Of a DNA stretch of 64,000 bases, positions 35,311-43,935 are shown piece after piece. Location: assembly GCA_051006995.1 (NCBI GenBank), contig JBPCSQ010000006.1, forward strand, positions 124,001 to 188,000, in the 5' to 3' direction. The notes under the pieces are model-generated. The model saw nothing but the letters and a program-made list of their open reading frames with translations, was not told the origin of the DNA and made no database searches. The translations under genes were made by a program, and so were the position numbers. The stretch comes from JAIQGF01 sp051006995. Lineage in GTDB: Bacteria > Acidobacteriota > Terriglobia > Terriglobales > Acidobacteriaceae. The first letter of the stretch is position 1, and every line of letters begins with the position of its first letter.

Positions 35311-35697
35311 GAGTTCCCCGACTCTTCGGGCTCTATTGTGCTGACGGTCGAAGTCAAGGCGGGCCGTGCGACCCGCAAGTACAAACTGGTTAAAGCCGAC
35401 GGTCCCGACGAGCTGGTTTTCCAGAGCGTCAAGAAGGGCCGCCCCATGCGTGATAACAACATCCTGACTCGATTCATCAAGCCGGCGGCCCGCCAATGCG
35501 GTCCGCCGTTCGTGGACTGGCGCTGCCTGCGGACCTCGCACGCGACCTGGCTGAAGATGGCCGGGGCCGACGTGAAAGATGCGCAGGCCCAAATGCGACA
35601 CAGCCGTGCGAGTACAACTCTGGACATCTACCAGCAGTTCGTGTCCGAGCGGCAACTGGAAGTCGTCGGACGGCTGAGCACGCTCACGATTCAATGA
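35311..35697 (+). pseudogene. C-terminal fragment of a tyrosine recombinase (integrase)
   Basis: The readable fragment of about 120-128 residues carries only the catalytic C-terminal half: WRCLRTSHATWLKMAGADVK (Arg and His of the R-H-x-x-R region), MRHSRASTTLDIY (His and the nucleophilic Tyr). The N-terminal core-binding domain and the first catalytic arginine are missing, so it should be inactive. It abuts the stop of the preceding gene and lies about 70 bases from tRNA-Phe, the normal place for an integrase after integration into a tRNA gene. A GTG at 35338 could start translation but no ribosome site is seen. Confidence 0.85.
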
Positions 35698-35760
35698 TCG
35701 AGTTAGCCCAACTAGGCCAAATTAGCCCAAAAGGTGATTTCGCGAGGCTGGTAAGTGCAA

Positions 35761-35791
35761 GAAAAGATGGTGGCCAGGGACGGAATCGAAC
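35761..35791. repeat. tRNA-proximal att-like repeat
   Basis: Covers the 3' end of tRNA-Phe, its encoded CCA and seven flanking bases. It matches 8451-8481 at 27 of 31 positions in direct orientation. Confidence 0.6.
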
Positions 35792-35843
35792 CGCCGACGC
35801 CAGCCTTTTCAGGGCTGCGCTCTACCAGCTGAGCTACCTGGCC
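35768..35843 (-). tRNA. tRNA-Phe (GAA) with encoded CCA
   Basis: The minus strand folds as a complete cloverleaf. The acceptor stem GGCCAGG pairs with CCTGGCC, the D-arm has AGCTCAGCTGGTAGAGC, the anticodon loop CTGAAAA gives anticodon GAA, and the T-loop has GGTTCGATTCC. A73 is followed by CCA (35768-35770). It is the probable integration site of the adjacent island. Confidence 0.97.
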
Positions 35844-35960
35844 ACTCTGGTTCCGGAGATTCGCAGGAAGGACGGCTCGCAGGCCGCATCAGATCGTCGT
35901 CCGGAAAGATTCATTGTAACAACCGCTACGCCATCCCTCAAATACGGACCGCGGGAATCG

Positions 35961-37241
35961 TCAATGTGGCCCGATTTGCCATCGTTCTCCGTTGATCACC
36001 GTCAGGCCGCACAGGTTGGAGCCAAACCAGTAAGAGATCTCGCGATAGTCGGGGACGGCGAACACGGCAAGGTCGGCGTCCTTACCGACCTCGATGCTGC
36101 CTTTTCGATCGCCGAGGCGGAGCGCGTGCGCGCCATTGATGGTTGCGGCGGAGACCGCTTCCGCAGGAGACATTCCCAGATGCGTACACCCCAGCGAGAG
36201 CACCATCTGCATGTTGCTGGAGGGCGAAGTGCCGGGGTTGTAATCGGTGGCGAGCGCAAGCGGCACGCCGGCATCAATCAATTTCCGCGCGGGCGGATAG
36301 CGATCCAGGCCGAGGAAGTAATTGGCGCCGGGAAGCAGCGTAACGACCGTGTCCTGCTGCGCGAGCGCCGAGATATCGTCGCCCGAAACATGATCGCAAT
36401 GGTCAAGCGACGCCGGCTGACCACAGTGGAGCAGGCTCGGCAGAAATCCCGATGACGGCTGGCCCAGTTGCGCGACATGGGCGCGGACGTCGAGTTTATT
36501 TGCCAGCGCAGCTTTGAGGATCAATGTGGATTCCTCTTCGGTGAATGCTCCACGGTCGCAGAAGACGTCCACAAACTGTGCCAGCTTGCGCCTTGCGACC
36601 TGCGGGATCATTTGCTCGCAGATGAGGCGAACATAATCCTCGCGGCGGTTGGCGTACTCGCTGGGAACGACGTGCGCGCCCAACAACGTGCTTACTATCG
36701 TGCCCGGCCAGCGGCTTGCGGCGGAGCGGATGGCTTCCAGCGATTTGAGCTCCGCCTCCAGGTTCAGGCCGTAACCTGATTTTGCTTCGACCGTGGTCGT
36801 GCCCTGTGCCGCCATTTCGTTCAGTGCCGAAACGATCTTGTCGGCCAGCCCGGCCCGCGTGGTTTTCCGCACGCCTTCGACGCTGGCGCGAATACCGCCG
36901 CCGGCAGTGGCGATTTCCTCATAGCTCGCCCCCGCAGTCCGCTTTTCAAAATCCACCAGCCGGGGCGCAGCAAAGGCCGGGTGGGTATGCGAGTCCACAA
37001 AGCCGGGCAGCACCACGCCTCCGTGACAGTCAATCTCCTCGACTTTTTTCTTGTGGGACTTTAGCCACGAATCGCGCTCGGCCCCACGGCGCTTGCCGAG
37101 GGAAACGACCTTGCCGGCGTGACACAACACGGCCGCGTCTTCAATGATGGCGAGCTCGGCCAGGTCGCGCCCGCGCCGCGGACCGGGCGGTCCCTGCAAG
37201 GTGAGCAGCTGGCCGATGTTAGTCAGCAGCAGCGCCGGCAT
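35961..37241 (-). CDS. hutI: Imidazolonepropionase
   Basis: The protein has 426 residues, close to the family's usual 405-420. It belongs to the amidohydrolase superfamily: GFVDSHTHPAF holds the first metal-binding His pair, VEAKSGYGLN is a family signature, RAHVAQLG and DHCDHVS supply further histidines, and LATDYNPGTSPSSNM carries the catalytic Asp. It hydrolyses 4-imidazolone-5-propanoate to formiminoglutamate, the third step of histidine breakdown. The second-step enzyme hutU lies at 38784-40469, separated by a DinB-like gene, a transposase and an unknown gene. The start directly abuts the stop of the DinB-like gene. Confidence 0.95.
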   Translation of the reverse strand: MPALLLTNIGQLLTLQGPPGPRRGRDLAELAIIEDAAVLCHAGKVVSLGKRRGAERDSWLKSHKKKVEEIDCHGGVVLPGFVDSHTHPAFAAPRLVDFEKRTAGASYEEIATAGGGIRASVEGVRKTTRAGLADKIVSALNEMAAQGTTTVEAKSGYGLNLEAELKSLEAIRSAASRWPGTIVSTLLGAHVVPSEYANRREDYVRLICEQMIPQVARRKLAQFVDVFCDRGAFTEEESTLILKAALANKLDVRAHVAQLGQPSSGFLPSLLHCGQPASLDHCDHVSGDDISALAQQDTVVTLLPGANYFLGLDRYPPARKLIDAGVPLALATDYNPGTSPSSNMQMVLSLGCTHLGMSPAEAVSAATINGAHALRLGDRKGSIEVGKDADLAVFAVPDYREISYWFGSNLCGLTVINGERWQIGPH

Positions 37242-37766
37242 CTATTCCATCGCCTTCGTGAACATGAAGTCGTGATGCCATTCGGCCTTGCTGCCCTGCT
37301 GGCGCAGTACGGTCGCCAGCTGTGCCCAATGACGCATCCCGTGCAGCAGGGAGTGAATGAAGCACTTCCGCTTGGTTGCGGACATCTGCCCGACCGAAAG
37401 CGTCTTGAAGCTGATGGGCTTGCGCCAGTCCTCGTCGGAGGCGCGCGCCATGAACTCGCGATATTTCTTGCGGGCGGCGGCGCCGATGGCGAACAGCTGC
37501 TCGACGGATTGCTTCGGCAGCGCGTCGTTGGCGGTTTCCGGCTGCTCCAGCAGGCGCTCGCCATAACGCAGCTCCACAATGAAGATATGAAACAGTACGC
37601 CGCGAACATCATGCTGCATGGCGAGCTCGATTTTCTTGTCGAGCACCTCGGGATGGGCGCGGAACCACTGGCGCCACTGCTCGGTCTCAAACTCGTCGTG
37701 CTCGAGAAGCTCGGTGAAGCTGAGGGCGGCTGCGGGTCTTGTAGCGGATTCTGGGCGTGTGCTCAT
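37242..37766 (-). CDS. DinB-like four-helix metal-binding protein
   Basis: The start at 37766 (MSTRPES) has AGGAGA upstream; the longer frame to 37877 reads through the transposon repeat. The protein has 174 residues. HDVRGVLFHIFIVELRYGER gives the first His, and CFIHSLLHGMRHWAQLATVL the H-x3-H-like pair on the last long helix, the ligand pattern of DinB/YfiT metalloproteins. These often act as thiol-dependent transferases or have unknown roles. It sits directly before hutI with no gap, suggesting co-transcription, possibly with a role in histidine or thiol metabolism. Confidence 0.75.
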   Translation of the reverse strand: MSTRPESATRPAAALSFTELLEHDEFETEQWRQWFRAHPEVLDKKIELAMQHDVRGVLFHIFIVELRYGERLLEQPETANDALPKQSVEQLFAIGAAARKKYREFMARASDEDWRKPISFKTLSVGQMSATKRKCFIHSLLHGMRHWAQLATVLRQQGSKAEWHHDFMFTKAME

Positions 37767-37833
37767 TTGTGGATTCACTCTCCTGACGTGTGCGACGACT
37801 AAAAACGATCCGAACACCAGCCCGAAGGGCGGC

Positions 37834-37861
37834 ATAGGATAGCCCGGCACGGCAGTGCCGG
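37834..37861. repeat. Outer inverted repeat, left copy
   Basis: A 28-base sequence beginning ATAGGATAGCCCGG. Its reverse complement occurs at 38392-38419 with one mismatch. Each copy contains its own small palindrome (CCGGCAC/GTGCCGG). The pair flanks the transposase. Confidence 0.85.
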
Positions 37862-37882
37862 AAAAGCGTAGAAACAAATGCC

Positions 37883-37903
37883 GAGTCCCGAAGGGACGGC
37901 ACA
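37883..37903. repeat. Inner inverted repeat, left copy
   Basis: A 21-base sequence (GAGTCCCGAAGGGAC plus GGCACA). Its reverse complement occurs at 38349-38369 with one mismatch, immediately outside the transposase start. Confidence 0.85.
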
Positions 37904-37904
37904 G

Positions 37905-38348
37905 TCATCCGAATACCGTCGCGATTTCGAATACTACCCCCGATTTTCTCAACAGCCCCACGAACTCGTCTTCAAACGAACGTCTGGCGTGGTGCTCTGG
38001 TTGATGGTCAATGTAATCGCGCACGGCTTGCACATTGGAGGCGCTTACGCTGAAGGCGCCATATCCTTCTTGCCATGAAAAATCGATTCCATGTTCTCCG
38101 ATCCACCGCGACGAATTCGCCTTAAGTACCTGAACAGCCTTCGCCACCGTGACATCCGTCGGAAGTGCGATTAGGACATGCGCATGGTTCGCCAGGCCGC
38201 CCGCCGTTAACACCGGTATGTCATGGTTCATTCCAATACCACCGAGATATTTCCATAAACGGAGCTGCAGATCGGCGGGAATCAGGTCGCGGCGTTCCTT
38301 CGTGCTGAAGACGTAATGAATCAGAACGTTGGGAAATTTGTGTGCCAT
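37905..38348 (-). CDS. REP-associated/IS200-like tyrosine (Y1, HUH) transposase
   Basis: The protein has 147 residues, usual for IS200/IS605-type TnpA or RAYT proteins. NHAHVLIAL gives the HUH pair (His55, His57). WQEGYGAFSVSASNVQAVRD leads to YIDHQPEHH with catalytic Tyr112. The N-terminus (VLIHYVFSTKERR) fits the family. It would nick single-stranded DNA at folded ends. The gene is enclosed by two nested pairs of inverted repeats, each able to form hairpins, which fits a REP/RAYT unit more than a classic insertion sequence. The frame is intact, so it could be active. Confidence 0.93.
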   Translation of the reverse strand: MAHKFPNVLIHYVFSTKERRDLIPADLQLRLWKYLGGIGMNHDIPVLTAGGLANHAHVLIALPTDVTVAKAVQVLKANSSRWIGEHGIDFSWQEGYGAFSVSASNVQAVRDYIDHQPEHHARRSFEDEFVGLLRKSGVVFEIATVFG

Positions 38349-38369
38349 TGTGCCGTCCCTGCGGGACTC
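38349..38369. repeat. Inner inverted repeat, right copy
   Basis: Reverse complement of 37883-37903 with one mismatch. It starts one base upstream of the transposase initiation codon. Confidence 0.85.
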
Positions 38370-38391
38370 GAATTCTTAATGGCCCTCAATC

Positions 38392-38419
38392 CCGGCACTC
38401 CCGTGCCGGGCTATCCTAT
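38392..38419. repeat. Outer inverted repeat, right copy
   Basis: Reverse complement of 37834-37861 with one mismatch in 28. It overlaps the last codons of the gene at 38411-38791. Confidence 0.85.
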
Positions 38420-38791
38420 CCCGCCCCTGCGGGGCTCAGGTTGATTCCGCATGTTCAATGATGGCAAACCGAGGTTCGTATCGCTGTTCCAGCGAATCTT
38501 CATTGTTCGTTGATCGTGTTTCAGCATAGAACCGATGAATTGCAGAGTCAGATACAGCGCTTGCATCGAGTCGAGGCCGGCAATTGCCCGTACGGGCCCA
38601 TTCCCAATTCCAGTGATCCCAATTCCAATGATTTGATATGGGCAGAGGAACTCGCCTTCTTTGGCGGCAAATGGCTTCCCGATCCTCACTTGAACTCGCA
38701 CGGTCTTGCCGTCAACCACAGCTGTGAGTTCCCGTTCCGCAATCACTTCACCGAGTTTACATTTGCGCGTACCGACTCTTGCCTTATTCAT
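38411..38791 (-). CDS. Small protein of unknown function, C-terminus overlaps transposon repeat
   Basis: The protein has 126 residues. The core has IAERELTAVVDGKTVRVQVR, CPYQIIGIG and AGLDSMQALYLTLQFIGSML. It resembles a family of small cytosolic unknown proteins (possibly DUF6968), recalled from the VRIGxP...CPY...G-DSMQAL pattern but not confirmed. The ATG overlaps the end of hutU by 8 bases, so the two are translationally coupled. The last residues (PEPRRGGIG) are encoded within the outer repeat of the transposase unit, so the original C-terminus may have been replaced on insertion. Confidence 0.65.
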   Translation of the reverse strand: MNKARVGTRKCKLGEVIAERELTAVVDGKTVRVQVRIGKPFAAKEGEFLCPYQIIGIGITGIGNGPVRAIAGLDSMQALYLTLQFIGSMLKHDQRTMKIRWNSDTNLGLPSLNMRNQPEPRRGGIG

Positions 38792-40469
38792 GCCTTCTCA
38801 TCGGAATCTTCACGGCTTTACGCTCCGCGAATTGGATCGCCTCTTCGTATCCCGCGTCGGCGTGCCGCGCGACGCCGATGCCCGGGTCGTTGGTCAACAC
38901 GCGCTCGATGCGCTTCGCCATGGCGTCACTTCCATCTGCGACCGTCACCTGCCCCGCGTGCTGCGAGTATCCAATTCCGACGCCGCCGCCGTTGTGAATC
39001 GAGACCCACGACGCGCCGCTGGCGGTGTTCAGCATGGCGTTGAGCAGCGGCCAGTCGGCAACTGCGTCGCTGCCATCCTTCATGCCTTCAGTCTCGCGGA
39101 ACGGCGACGCGACCGATCCGGTGTCGAGGTGATCGCGCCCGATGACGATCGGCGCCTTGATCTTCCCTTTCTTCACCAGCTCGTTGATCGCAAGACCGAA
39201 CTGCGCGCGCTCGCCGTAGCCGAGCCAGCAGATGCGCGCCGGCAGGCCCTGAAACTTTATGCGCTTGCTGGCCAGCTTGATCCAGCGCGAGAGAATGCGA
39301 TTATTGGGAAACATTTCGAGCACAAGCTCGTCGGTAATGTGAATATCACTGGGCTCGCCGCTTAGCGCCACCCAGCGAAATGGTCCGCGGCCTTCGCAGA
39401 ACAGTGGACGGACGTAGGCGGGCACGAAGCCCGGAAAATCGTAGGCATTCTTCACCCCGCGCTGAAACGCAAAGGTTCGAATGTTGTTGCCGTAGTCGAA
39501 GGTCACCGCGCCCATCTTCTGCAATGCCAGCATGCCCTCAACATGGCGCGCGATGGAATCGAGCGAACGCTCCTGGTAACCCTGCGAATCGCTGCGGCGC
39601 AATTCGGCCGCCCGCTCCACGGTCAGCCCCTGCGGAATGTAGCCGTTCAGCGGATCGTGCGCCGAGGTCTGGTCGGTCAGGATGTCGGGCACCACACCGC
39701 GCGAGGCGAGCTCCGGAATGACGTCGGCACAGTTGCCCACCAGGCCGACCGAGACATTTTCCTTCTTCCGAACCGCGTTCTTGATGATGCGCAGCGCCTC
39801 GTCGAGCGAGTTGACCATGAAGTCGCAATAGCCGGTGCGCAGGCGCTTCTTGATGCGCTCCGGATCCACTTCAATTCCGAGAAATGCCGCGCCGGTCATG
39901 GTCGCAGCCAGGGGCTGCGCGCCGCCCATGCCGCCCATGCCGCCGGAGACGATGAGGCGGCCTTCCAACTCGCCGCCGAAATGCTTGTCGCCGGCAGCGG
40001 AAAAAGTCTCAAACGTTCCCTGAATTATTCCCTGGGAGCCGATATAGATCCACGACCCGGCGGTCATCTGGCCATACATCATCAGGCCGGCGCGCTCGAG
40101 CTCGTTGAACTTCTCCCAGTTCGACCAGTGGCCCACCAGGTTGGAGTTGGCGATGAGCACACGCGGGGCGTATTCGTGGGTGCGAAAGATGCCCACCGGC
40201 TTGCCGGACTGCACCAGCAGGGTTTCGTCGTTCGCCAGCGACTTCAGCGAGCGCACGATGGCGTGGAAGCACTCCCAACTGCGCGCGGCGCGTCCGGTGC
40301 CGCCGTACACCACCAGGTCGCGCGGGCGCTCGCCCACCTCTTCGTCGAGGTTGTTCATCAGCATGCGCATGGCGGCTTCCTGCTGCCAGCTCTTGCAGGA
40401 GATCTGCATGCCGCGCGGCGCTTTCACTGGAACATAGTTGGCTGTGGTGATTTCGGTCTCGACCGGCAT
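38784..40469 (-). CDS. hutU: Urocanate hydratase
   Basis: The protein has 561 residues, matching the family length of about 555. GGMGGAQPLAATMTGAAFLG is the NAD-binding signature and GLPARICWLGYGERAQFGLA the strongly conserved substrate-site block with the catalytic region. It converts urocanate to imidazolone propionate using NAD+ as an electrophile, the second step of histidine degradation, and feeds HutI (35961-37241). No HutH or HutG is in the window. The frame is intact despite the transposase unit nearby. Confidence 0.97.
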   Translation of the reverse strand: MPVETEITTANYVPVKAPRGMQISCKSWQQEAAMRMLMNNLDEEVGERPRDLVVYGGTGRAARSWECFHAIVRSLKSLANDETLLVQSGKPVGIFRTHEYAPRVLIANSNLVGHWSNWEKFNELERAGLMMYGQMTAGSWIYIGSQGIIQGTFETFSAAGDKHFGGELEGRLIVSGGMGGMGGAQPLAATMTGAAFLGIEVDPERIKKRLRTGYCDFMVNSLDEALRIIKNAVRKKENVSVGLVGNCADVIPELASRGVVPDILTDQTSAHDPLNGYIPQGLTVERAAELRRSDSQGYQERSLDSIARHVEGMLALQKMGAVTFDYGNNIRTFAFQRGVKNAYDFPGFVPAYVRPLFCEGRGPFRWVALSGEPSDIHITDELVLEMFPNNRILSRWIKLASKRIKFQGLPARICWLGYGERAQFGLAINELVKKGKIKAPIVIGRDHLDTGSVASPFRETEGMKDGSDAVADWPLLNAMLNTASGASWVSIHNGGGVGIGYSQHAGQVTVADGSDAMAKRIERVLTNDPGIGVARHADAGYEEAIQFAERKAVKIPMRRHE

Positions 40470-40522
40470 GACCAGAATGTTAGTCCTGTGCGGGAGAAGG
40501 GTTCAAGGATTCAGGAAGGTCT

Positions 40523-40957
40523 TCACCACGTCGAGTACGCTGTCCCGTCCGTGCCGGTGAGGTTGGAGCCGCTGTGCACGTCGTTAATGCCGGGCTCGTT
40601 CTGGTCCACGCTGAGCAGCACGTCTTCCTGTACCACTTGCCACGTATCGCGCGAGTCGGTGAACGGGTCCTTGGGAATTTCGCGCAGGTAGTTAGCCTGA
40701 ACTAAATCCTGCAAGGACTGCGGCGCCTTGCTTTTGTCCATGGTGTAGTTATCAATGGCGGAACGCATGGCGAACAAGTCCTGGCGCAGCACCGCTTCCT
40801 TGGCGTGCAGCAGGGACTTGCTGTAGATGGGCACGGCAATCGAGACCAGGATCAGGATGATGCTGATCACGACCATCAACTCAATGATGGTGAAGCCGCG
40901 GGTGGCACACGCGCCCTCGCGTGTGCGCTCCCGGCGAATTAGGCGTCGGTTGAGCAT
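40523..40957 (-). CDS. Type II secretion/type IV pilus-like pseudopilin (GspG-like)
   Basis: The protein has 144 residues. RGFTIIELMVVISIILILVS is a class III prepilin leader: cleavage after Gly, then Phe1 and Glu5, followed by the hydrophobic assembly helix. The C-terminal part has LQDLVQANYLREIPKDPFTD, the major-pseudopilin GspG block with the calcium-site region, and ends SGSNLTGTDGTAYSTW. It is exported and assembled in the inner membrane/periplasm. Its start overlaps the stop of the second pseudopilin gene, and the secretin lies upstream, so the three form an export or pilus unit. Confidence 0.92.
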   Translation of the reverse strand: MLNRRLIRRERTREGACATRGFTIIELMVVISIILILVSIAVPIYSKSLLHAKEAVLRQDLFAMRSAIDNYTMDKSKAPQSLQDLVQANYLREIPKDPFTDSRDTWQVVQEDVLLSVDQNEPGINDVHSGSNLTGTDGTAYSTW

Positions 40958-41445
40958 TACCAGTCCGAGTACTTCGTCCCATCCAGCGCTGTCGCCGTGG
41001 ACTGCGTAAACACGTCGAACACATTATCGCCGCACCAGGATGTGGATTCCGGATCGTCCTTCATGCAGCGCTTCCCCCACTCGTCTTTGCCGGTCATGGG
41101 ATCCACCGGAACGCGCCGCAGGAAGCGAACTTTTTTGCCGGCCACGTCCACGCCTTTCACCAGCGTCTCCAGATCGGGCGGATAGCCTTCCGTGCCGAGC
41201 TTCACCTGGAAGGCGCCACGGTCGGCCGCGTCCTTGTAGCGGTCAATGGCATCGCGCATCTCCCACAAATCGCGGCGCAACTCGCGCTCTTTCTCCCGGC
41301 GGATGCGGGCACGCGCAATCGGCACGGCGGCGCCCGAAAGTATTGCCAGTATGGTAATGGCCACGATCAGCTCGACCAGGGTCAGGCCGCTCTGCCCGGC
41401 CTTGCGCGATTTCACGTTATTCTCAGGATTCAACAAAAGGCACAA
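40957..41445 (-). CDS. Second pseudopilin, paralogue of the GspG-like protein
   Basis: The protein has 162 residues with a prepilin leader QSGLTLVELIVAITILAILS (Gly cleavage, Glu5). The periplasmic domain has RRDLWEMRDAIDRYKDAADR, GYPPDLETLVKGV and FLRRVPVDPMTG, closely parallel to the neighbouring GspG-like protein. It has two extra cysteines (KRCMKDDPESTSWCGD), possibly a disulfide loop. It overlaps the next gene by one base at ATG/TAA. Paired GspG-like proteins next to a secretin are common in acidobacterial type II-like loci. The ATPase and inner-membrane platform are not in the window. Confidence 0.92.
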   Translation of the reverse strand: MCLLLNPENNVKSRKAGQSGLTLVELIVAITILAILSGAAVPIARARIRREKERELRRDLWEMRDAIDRYKDAADRGAFQVKLGTEGYPPDLETLVKGVDVAGKKVRFLRRVPVDPMTGKDEWGKRCMKDDPESTSWCGDNVFDVFTQSTATALDGTKYSDW

Positions 41446-41511
41446 CTCTCGCGGAACCGTCTGTCCTTATTTTAGACGAGCGCACCTGCTCCGGAAAACG
41501 CGAGCCGGCCG

Positions 41512-43935
41512 CTACTTCACCGTAATCATCGCCTGGCCGCCGGTGGCAGGAATCGGCTGCATGGCAGGATCGCGAGCGCCGGCGCGGGTGATGCTCAGCA
41601 CCGACTGGCCGCCGGCCTTCGCCATAAACGTCAGCGTAAACACCGCGCCCTGTCCGGAAACGCCGCCCGCGCCCGGGGGCCGCGTCGCCGACATCTGCTC
41701 CAGGCCGGGCGCATCCTCGCGATGCACGATCACGACCGCCTGCCCGTCACGCGACAGGAAGCTGCCGTTGGAGACGTTCAGCAACTGCAGCAGCTTGGGA
41801 TCGTAACTGACTTGCACCGGCACCGAGTACACGTTTTGCGCGTTGCTGATGGCTACGTTCACAGCGAAGGTGGAACCGACGGGTTGGGTCAACTCCGGCG
41901 GCTCGAATCCCAGGATGGCGCTGCTGACATTGCTCTGGGCGGGAACGGTTGCAGCCGGCGCCTGCTGTTGCGGCATCGTGGTTGCAGCCGGTGGCGACTG
42001 CGGTTGCGGCGCGCTCGCTGGCGGCTGGGCCGCAGCCGCGTTGGGAGCCTGCGGCGGCGCGGTAGCACGTGCAGTCGTTCCGCCGTTGCCGCCGCCCGGA
42101 GTGGCCGGCGCTGCCGCCGGGTTGCGGCGCAACTCGATGGCATTGGCGGTGCCCACGTCCAGCGCGCGCAGGTTCAGGTCCGAAACCTCTTGCGAGCGGA
42201 CTACGTGCGGGATCAGCACGAACACGATCTCATTGGTGCGGCGCTCGTTGCTGTTCTGCGAAAAGAGATATTTGAGGATCGGTATCTGCGACAGCCACGG
42301 GTATCCGCTGGTGCTCTTGAGGACGTCCTCTTCCAGCATGCCGCCCATCAGGCTGACCTCGCCTTCCTTGAGGCGGATGGTGTGCTCGACGCGCCGCTGC
42401 CCGATGACCGGCTGGTCAATGCCACCGATGTTGACGTGCGAACTGACCGAGGAAACTTCCATCGTCACCTTCATGGTGACTTCATGCGCCACATGCACCG
42501 TCGGGGTCACGTCAATATTCACCCCCACGTCAATGTACTGGAACTGCGTGTTGACCAGCGGGTTGATGCCGACGCCGCCGATGCCGGGCTGAAACGAGCC
42601 CGTTGCCACCGGCACGCGGTCGCCAATCTTGAGCGTGGCTTTCTGCCCGTCGAGCGCCCGAATCTGCGGGTTTTGAATGATCTTGGTGTCGCTGTCGGTA
42701 AATAGAAAGGTCGCTGTCGCACTCGGGATATTGACCAGAAAATCATTCGAGGTCAGGTTCGCCAGCTTGTTGAGCGTGATTCCCTGCTGGCCCGTGGTCG
42801 GCGTCGCAGTCGTCCCGGTCGTCGTTCCCGTCGTTGTGCCCGTCGTCGTGGTGGTGGTTTGAGTAACGTTGTTCTGCAACTGAATGGTGGCCGAGGTGGG
42901 CGGCGAGATGCCGAGATTGCGCAGCTTGTCGCGGCTGACCTGCATCACCGCGATGTCCACGACGACCTCAGGACGCGCCTTGTCGAGGTCACCAATGACT
43001 TTTTCCGCCAGCGCCACCTGATCAGGCGTGCCGCGCACGATCACCGCATTCTGGCTGGGGATGGAGAGCACGCGCGTCAGTTCCACCACGGTGCGCAGCG
43101 TGTTCACGATGTCCTGGATTTCCGTCGTGGCCGACAGGTTCGACAAGTAGAACGTCTTGACGACGTTCTGCTCCAACTCGCTTCGCTTGGCCTTGGTATC
43201 GGCGGCCACGAAGATAGTGTTGGGCGTGACCGCACGCCAGAACGTCTTCGATTGCAGCGCGACGATCTCCAGCGCCTGGTATAGCGAGACGTTGTTCAAC
43301 TCGATGGTGACGCGGCGCGAGACGTAGTCGGGATCAAACAACACATTGACGCCGACCAGCTTGCCGATGGCGGTGTACACCGCCTTGGAGTCCTCGGTCA
43401 TGCGCAGCGTGATCGGAATGTTCGAGATGGACTTGAGCTCCGCCGGTCCGGGGGCCTCAGCCGCCATGCGGCCCAGGTCCGACATCTTGGGGGCGCCCGC
43501 CTGCGGCGGCGTTTGCCCTCCTTTTTGGATCATGTCGCGCGTGCGCCGGGCTTCCTGCTGCGCTATGTCCAGCGACGGATCGATGTCCACGGCTTTCTGA
43601 AATTCCGCCAAAGCTTCGCTGAGCTGTCCGTTATCGCGCAGGATTTGCCCGCGATGGACGTGCGAGGCCGCTGCCTGGAATCGCGCGCGCGTGTAGGACG
43701 CGCGATAGCGCAGGTCTTTCGGCTTTAGATCGTAGGCTTGCTTGTAGAACTCGTAGGCCTGCTCCCACTGCTGGCGGGCTTCGGCGTTTTCGCCTTTCTT
43801 GTAGGCGCTGCCGGCCTTGTCGGCCGCCGCGGGCAGCGCCAGCGACAGCACCAACAACACCACCGGGAACACGCGCCGGATGCCGGCGTGGTGCCTCAAT
43901 GTCTGCCGAAGGCTATGTAGCTGAAGCAGATACAT
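41512..43935 (-). CDS. Secretin with N-terminal TPR-like region and C-terminal cohesin-type domain
   Basis: The ATG at 43935 gives 807 residues and a signal peptide (VVLLVLSLALPAAADK). TPR-like repeats span about 40-120. Secretin N-domains follow (NIPITLRMTEDSKAVYTAIG, VTIELNNVSLYQALEIVALQ). A Thr/Gly-rich linker precedes the barrel domain with VPVATGSFQPGIGGVGINPL and VSLMGGMLEEDVLKSTSGYP, and ends VFVLIPHVVRS. After a Pro/Ala linker, residues about 670-800 form a cohesin-like domain (FEPPELTQPVGSTFAVNVAI ... VQVSYDPKLLQLLNVSNGSF). It is the outer-membrane channel for the two pseudopilins downstream. TATAAT occurs about 12 bases before the ATG, so the message may be nearly leaderless. Confidence 0.93.
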   Translation of the reverse strand: MYLLQLHSLRQTLRHHAGIRRVFPVVLLVLSLALPAAADKAGSAYKKGENAEARQQWEQAYEFYKQAYDLKPKDLRYRASYTRARFQAAASHVHRGQILRDNGQLSEALAEFQKAVDIDPSLDIAQQEARRTRDMIQKGGQTPPQAGAPKMSDLGRMAAEAPGPAELKSISNIPITLRMTEDSKAVYTAIGKLVGVNVLFDPDYVSRRVTIELNNVSLYQALEIVALQSKTFWRAVTPNTIFVAADTKAKRSELEQNVVKTFYLSNLSATTEIQDIVNTLRTVVELTRVLSIPSQNAVIVRGTPDQVALAEKVIGDLDKARPEVVVDIAVMQVSRDKLRNLGISPPTSATIQLQNNVTQTTTTTTGTTTGTTTGTTATPTTGQQGITLNKLANLTSNDFLVNIPSATATFLFTDSDTKIIQNPQIRALDGQKATLKIGDRVPVATGSFQPGIGGVGINPLVNTQFQYIDVGVNIDVTPTVHVAHEVTMKVTMEVSSVSSHVNIGGIDQPVIGQRRVEHTIRLKEGEVSLMGGMLEEDVLKSTSGYPWLSQIPILKYLFSQNSNERRTNEIVFVLIPHVVRSQEVSDLNLRALDVGTANAIELRRNPAAAPATPGGGNGGTTARATAPPQAPNAAAAQPPASAPQPQSPPAATTMPQQQAPAATVPAQSNVSSAILGFEPPELTQPVGSTFAVNVAISNAQNVYSVPVQVSYDPKLLQLLNVSNGSFLSRDGQAVVIVHREDAPGLEQMSATRPPGAGGVSGQGAVFTLTFMAKAGGQSVLSITRAGARDPAMQPIPATGGQAMITVK

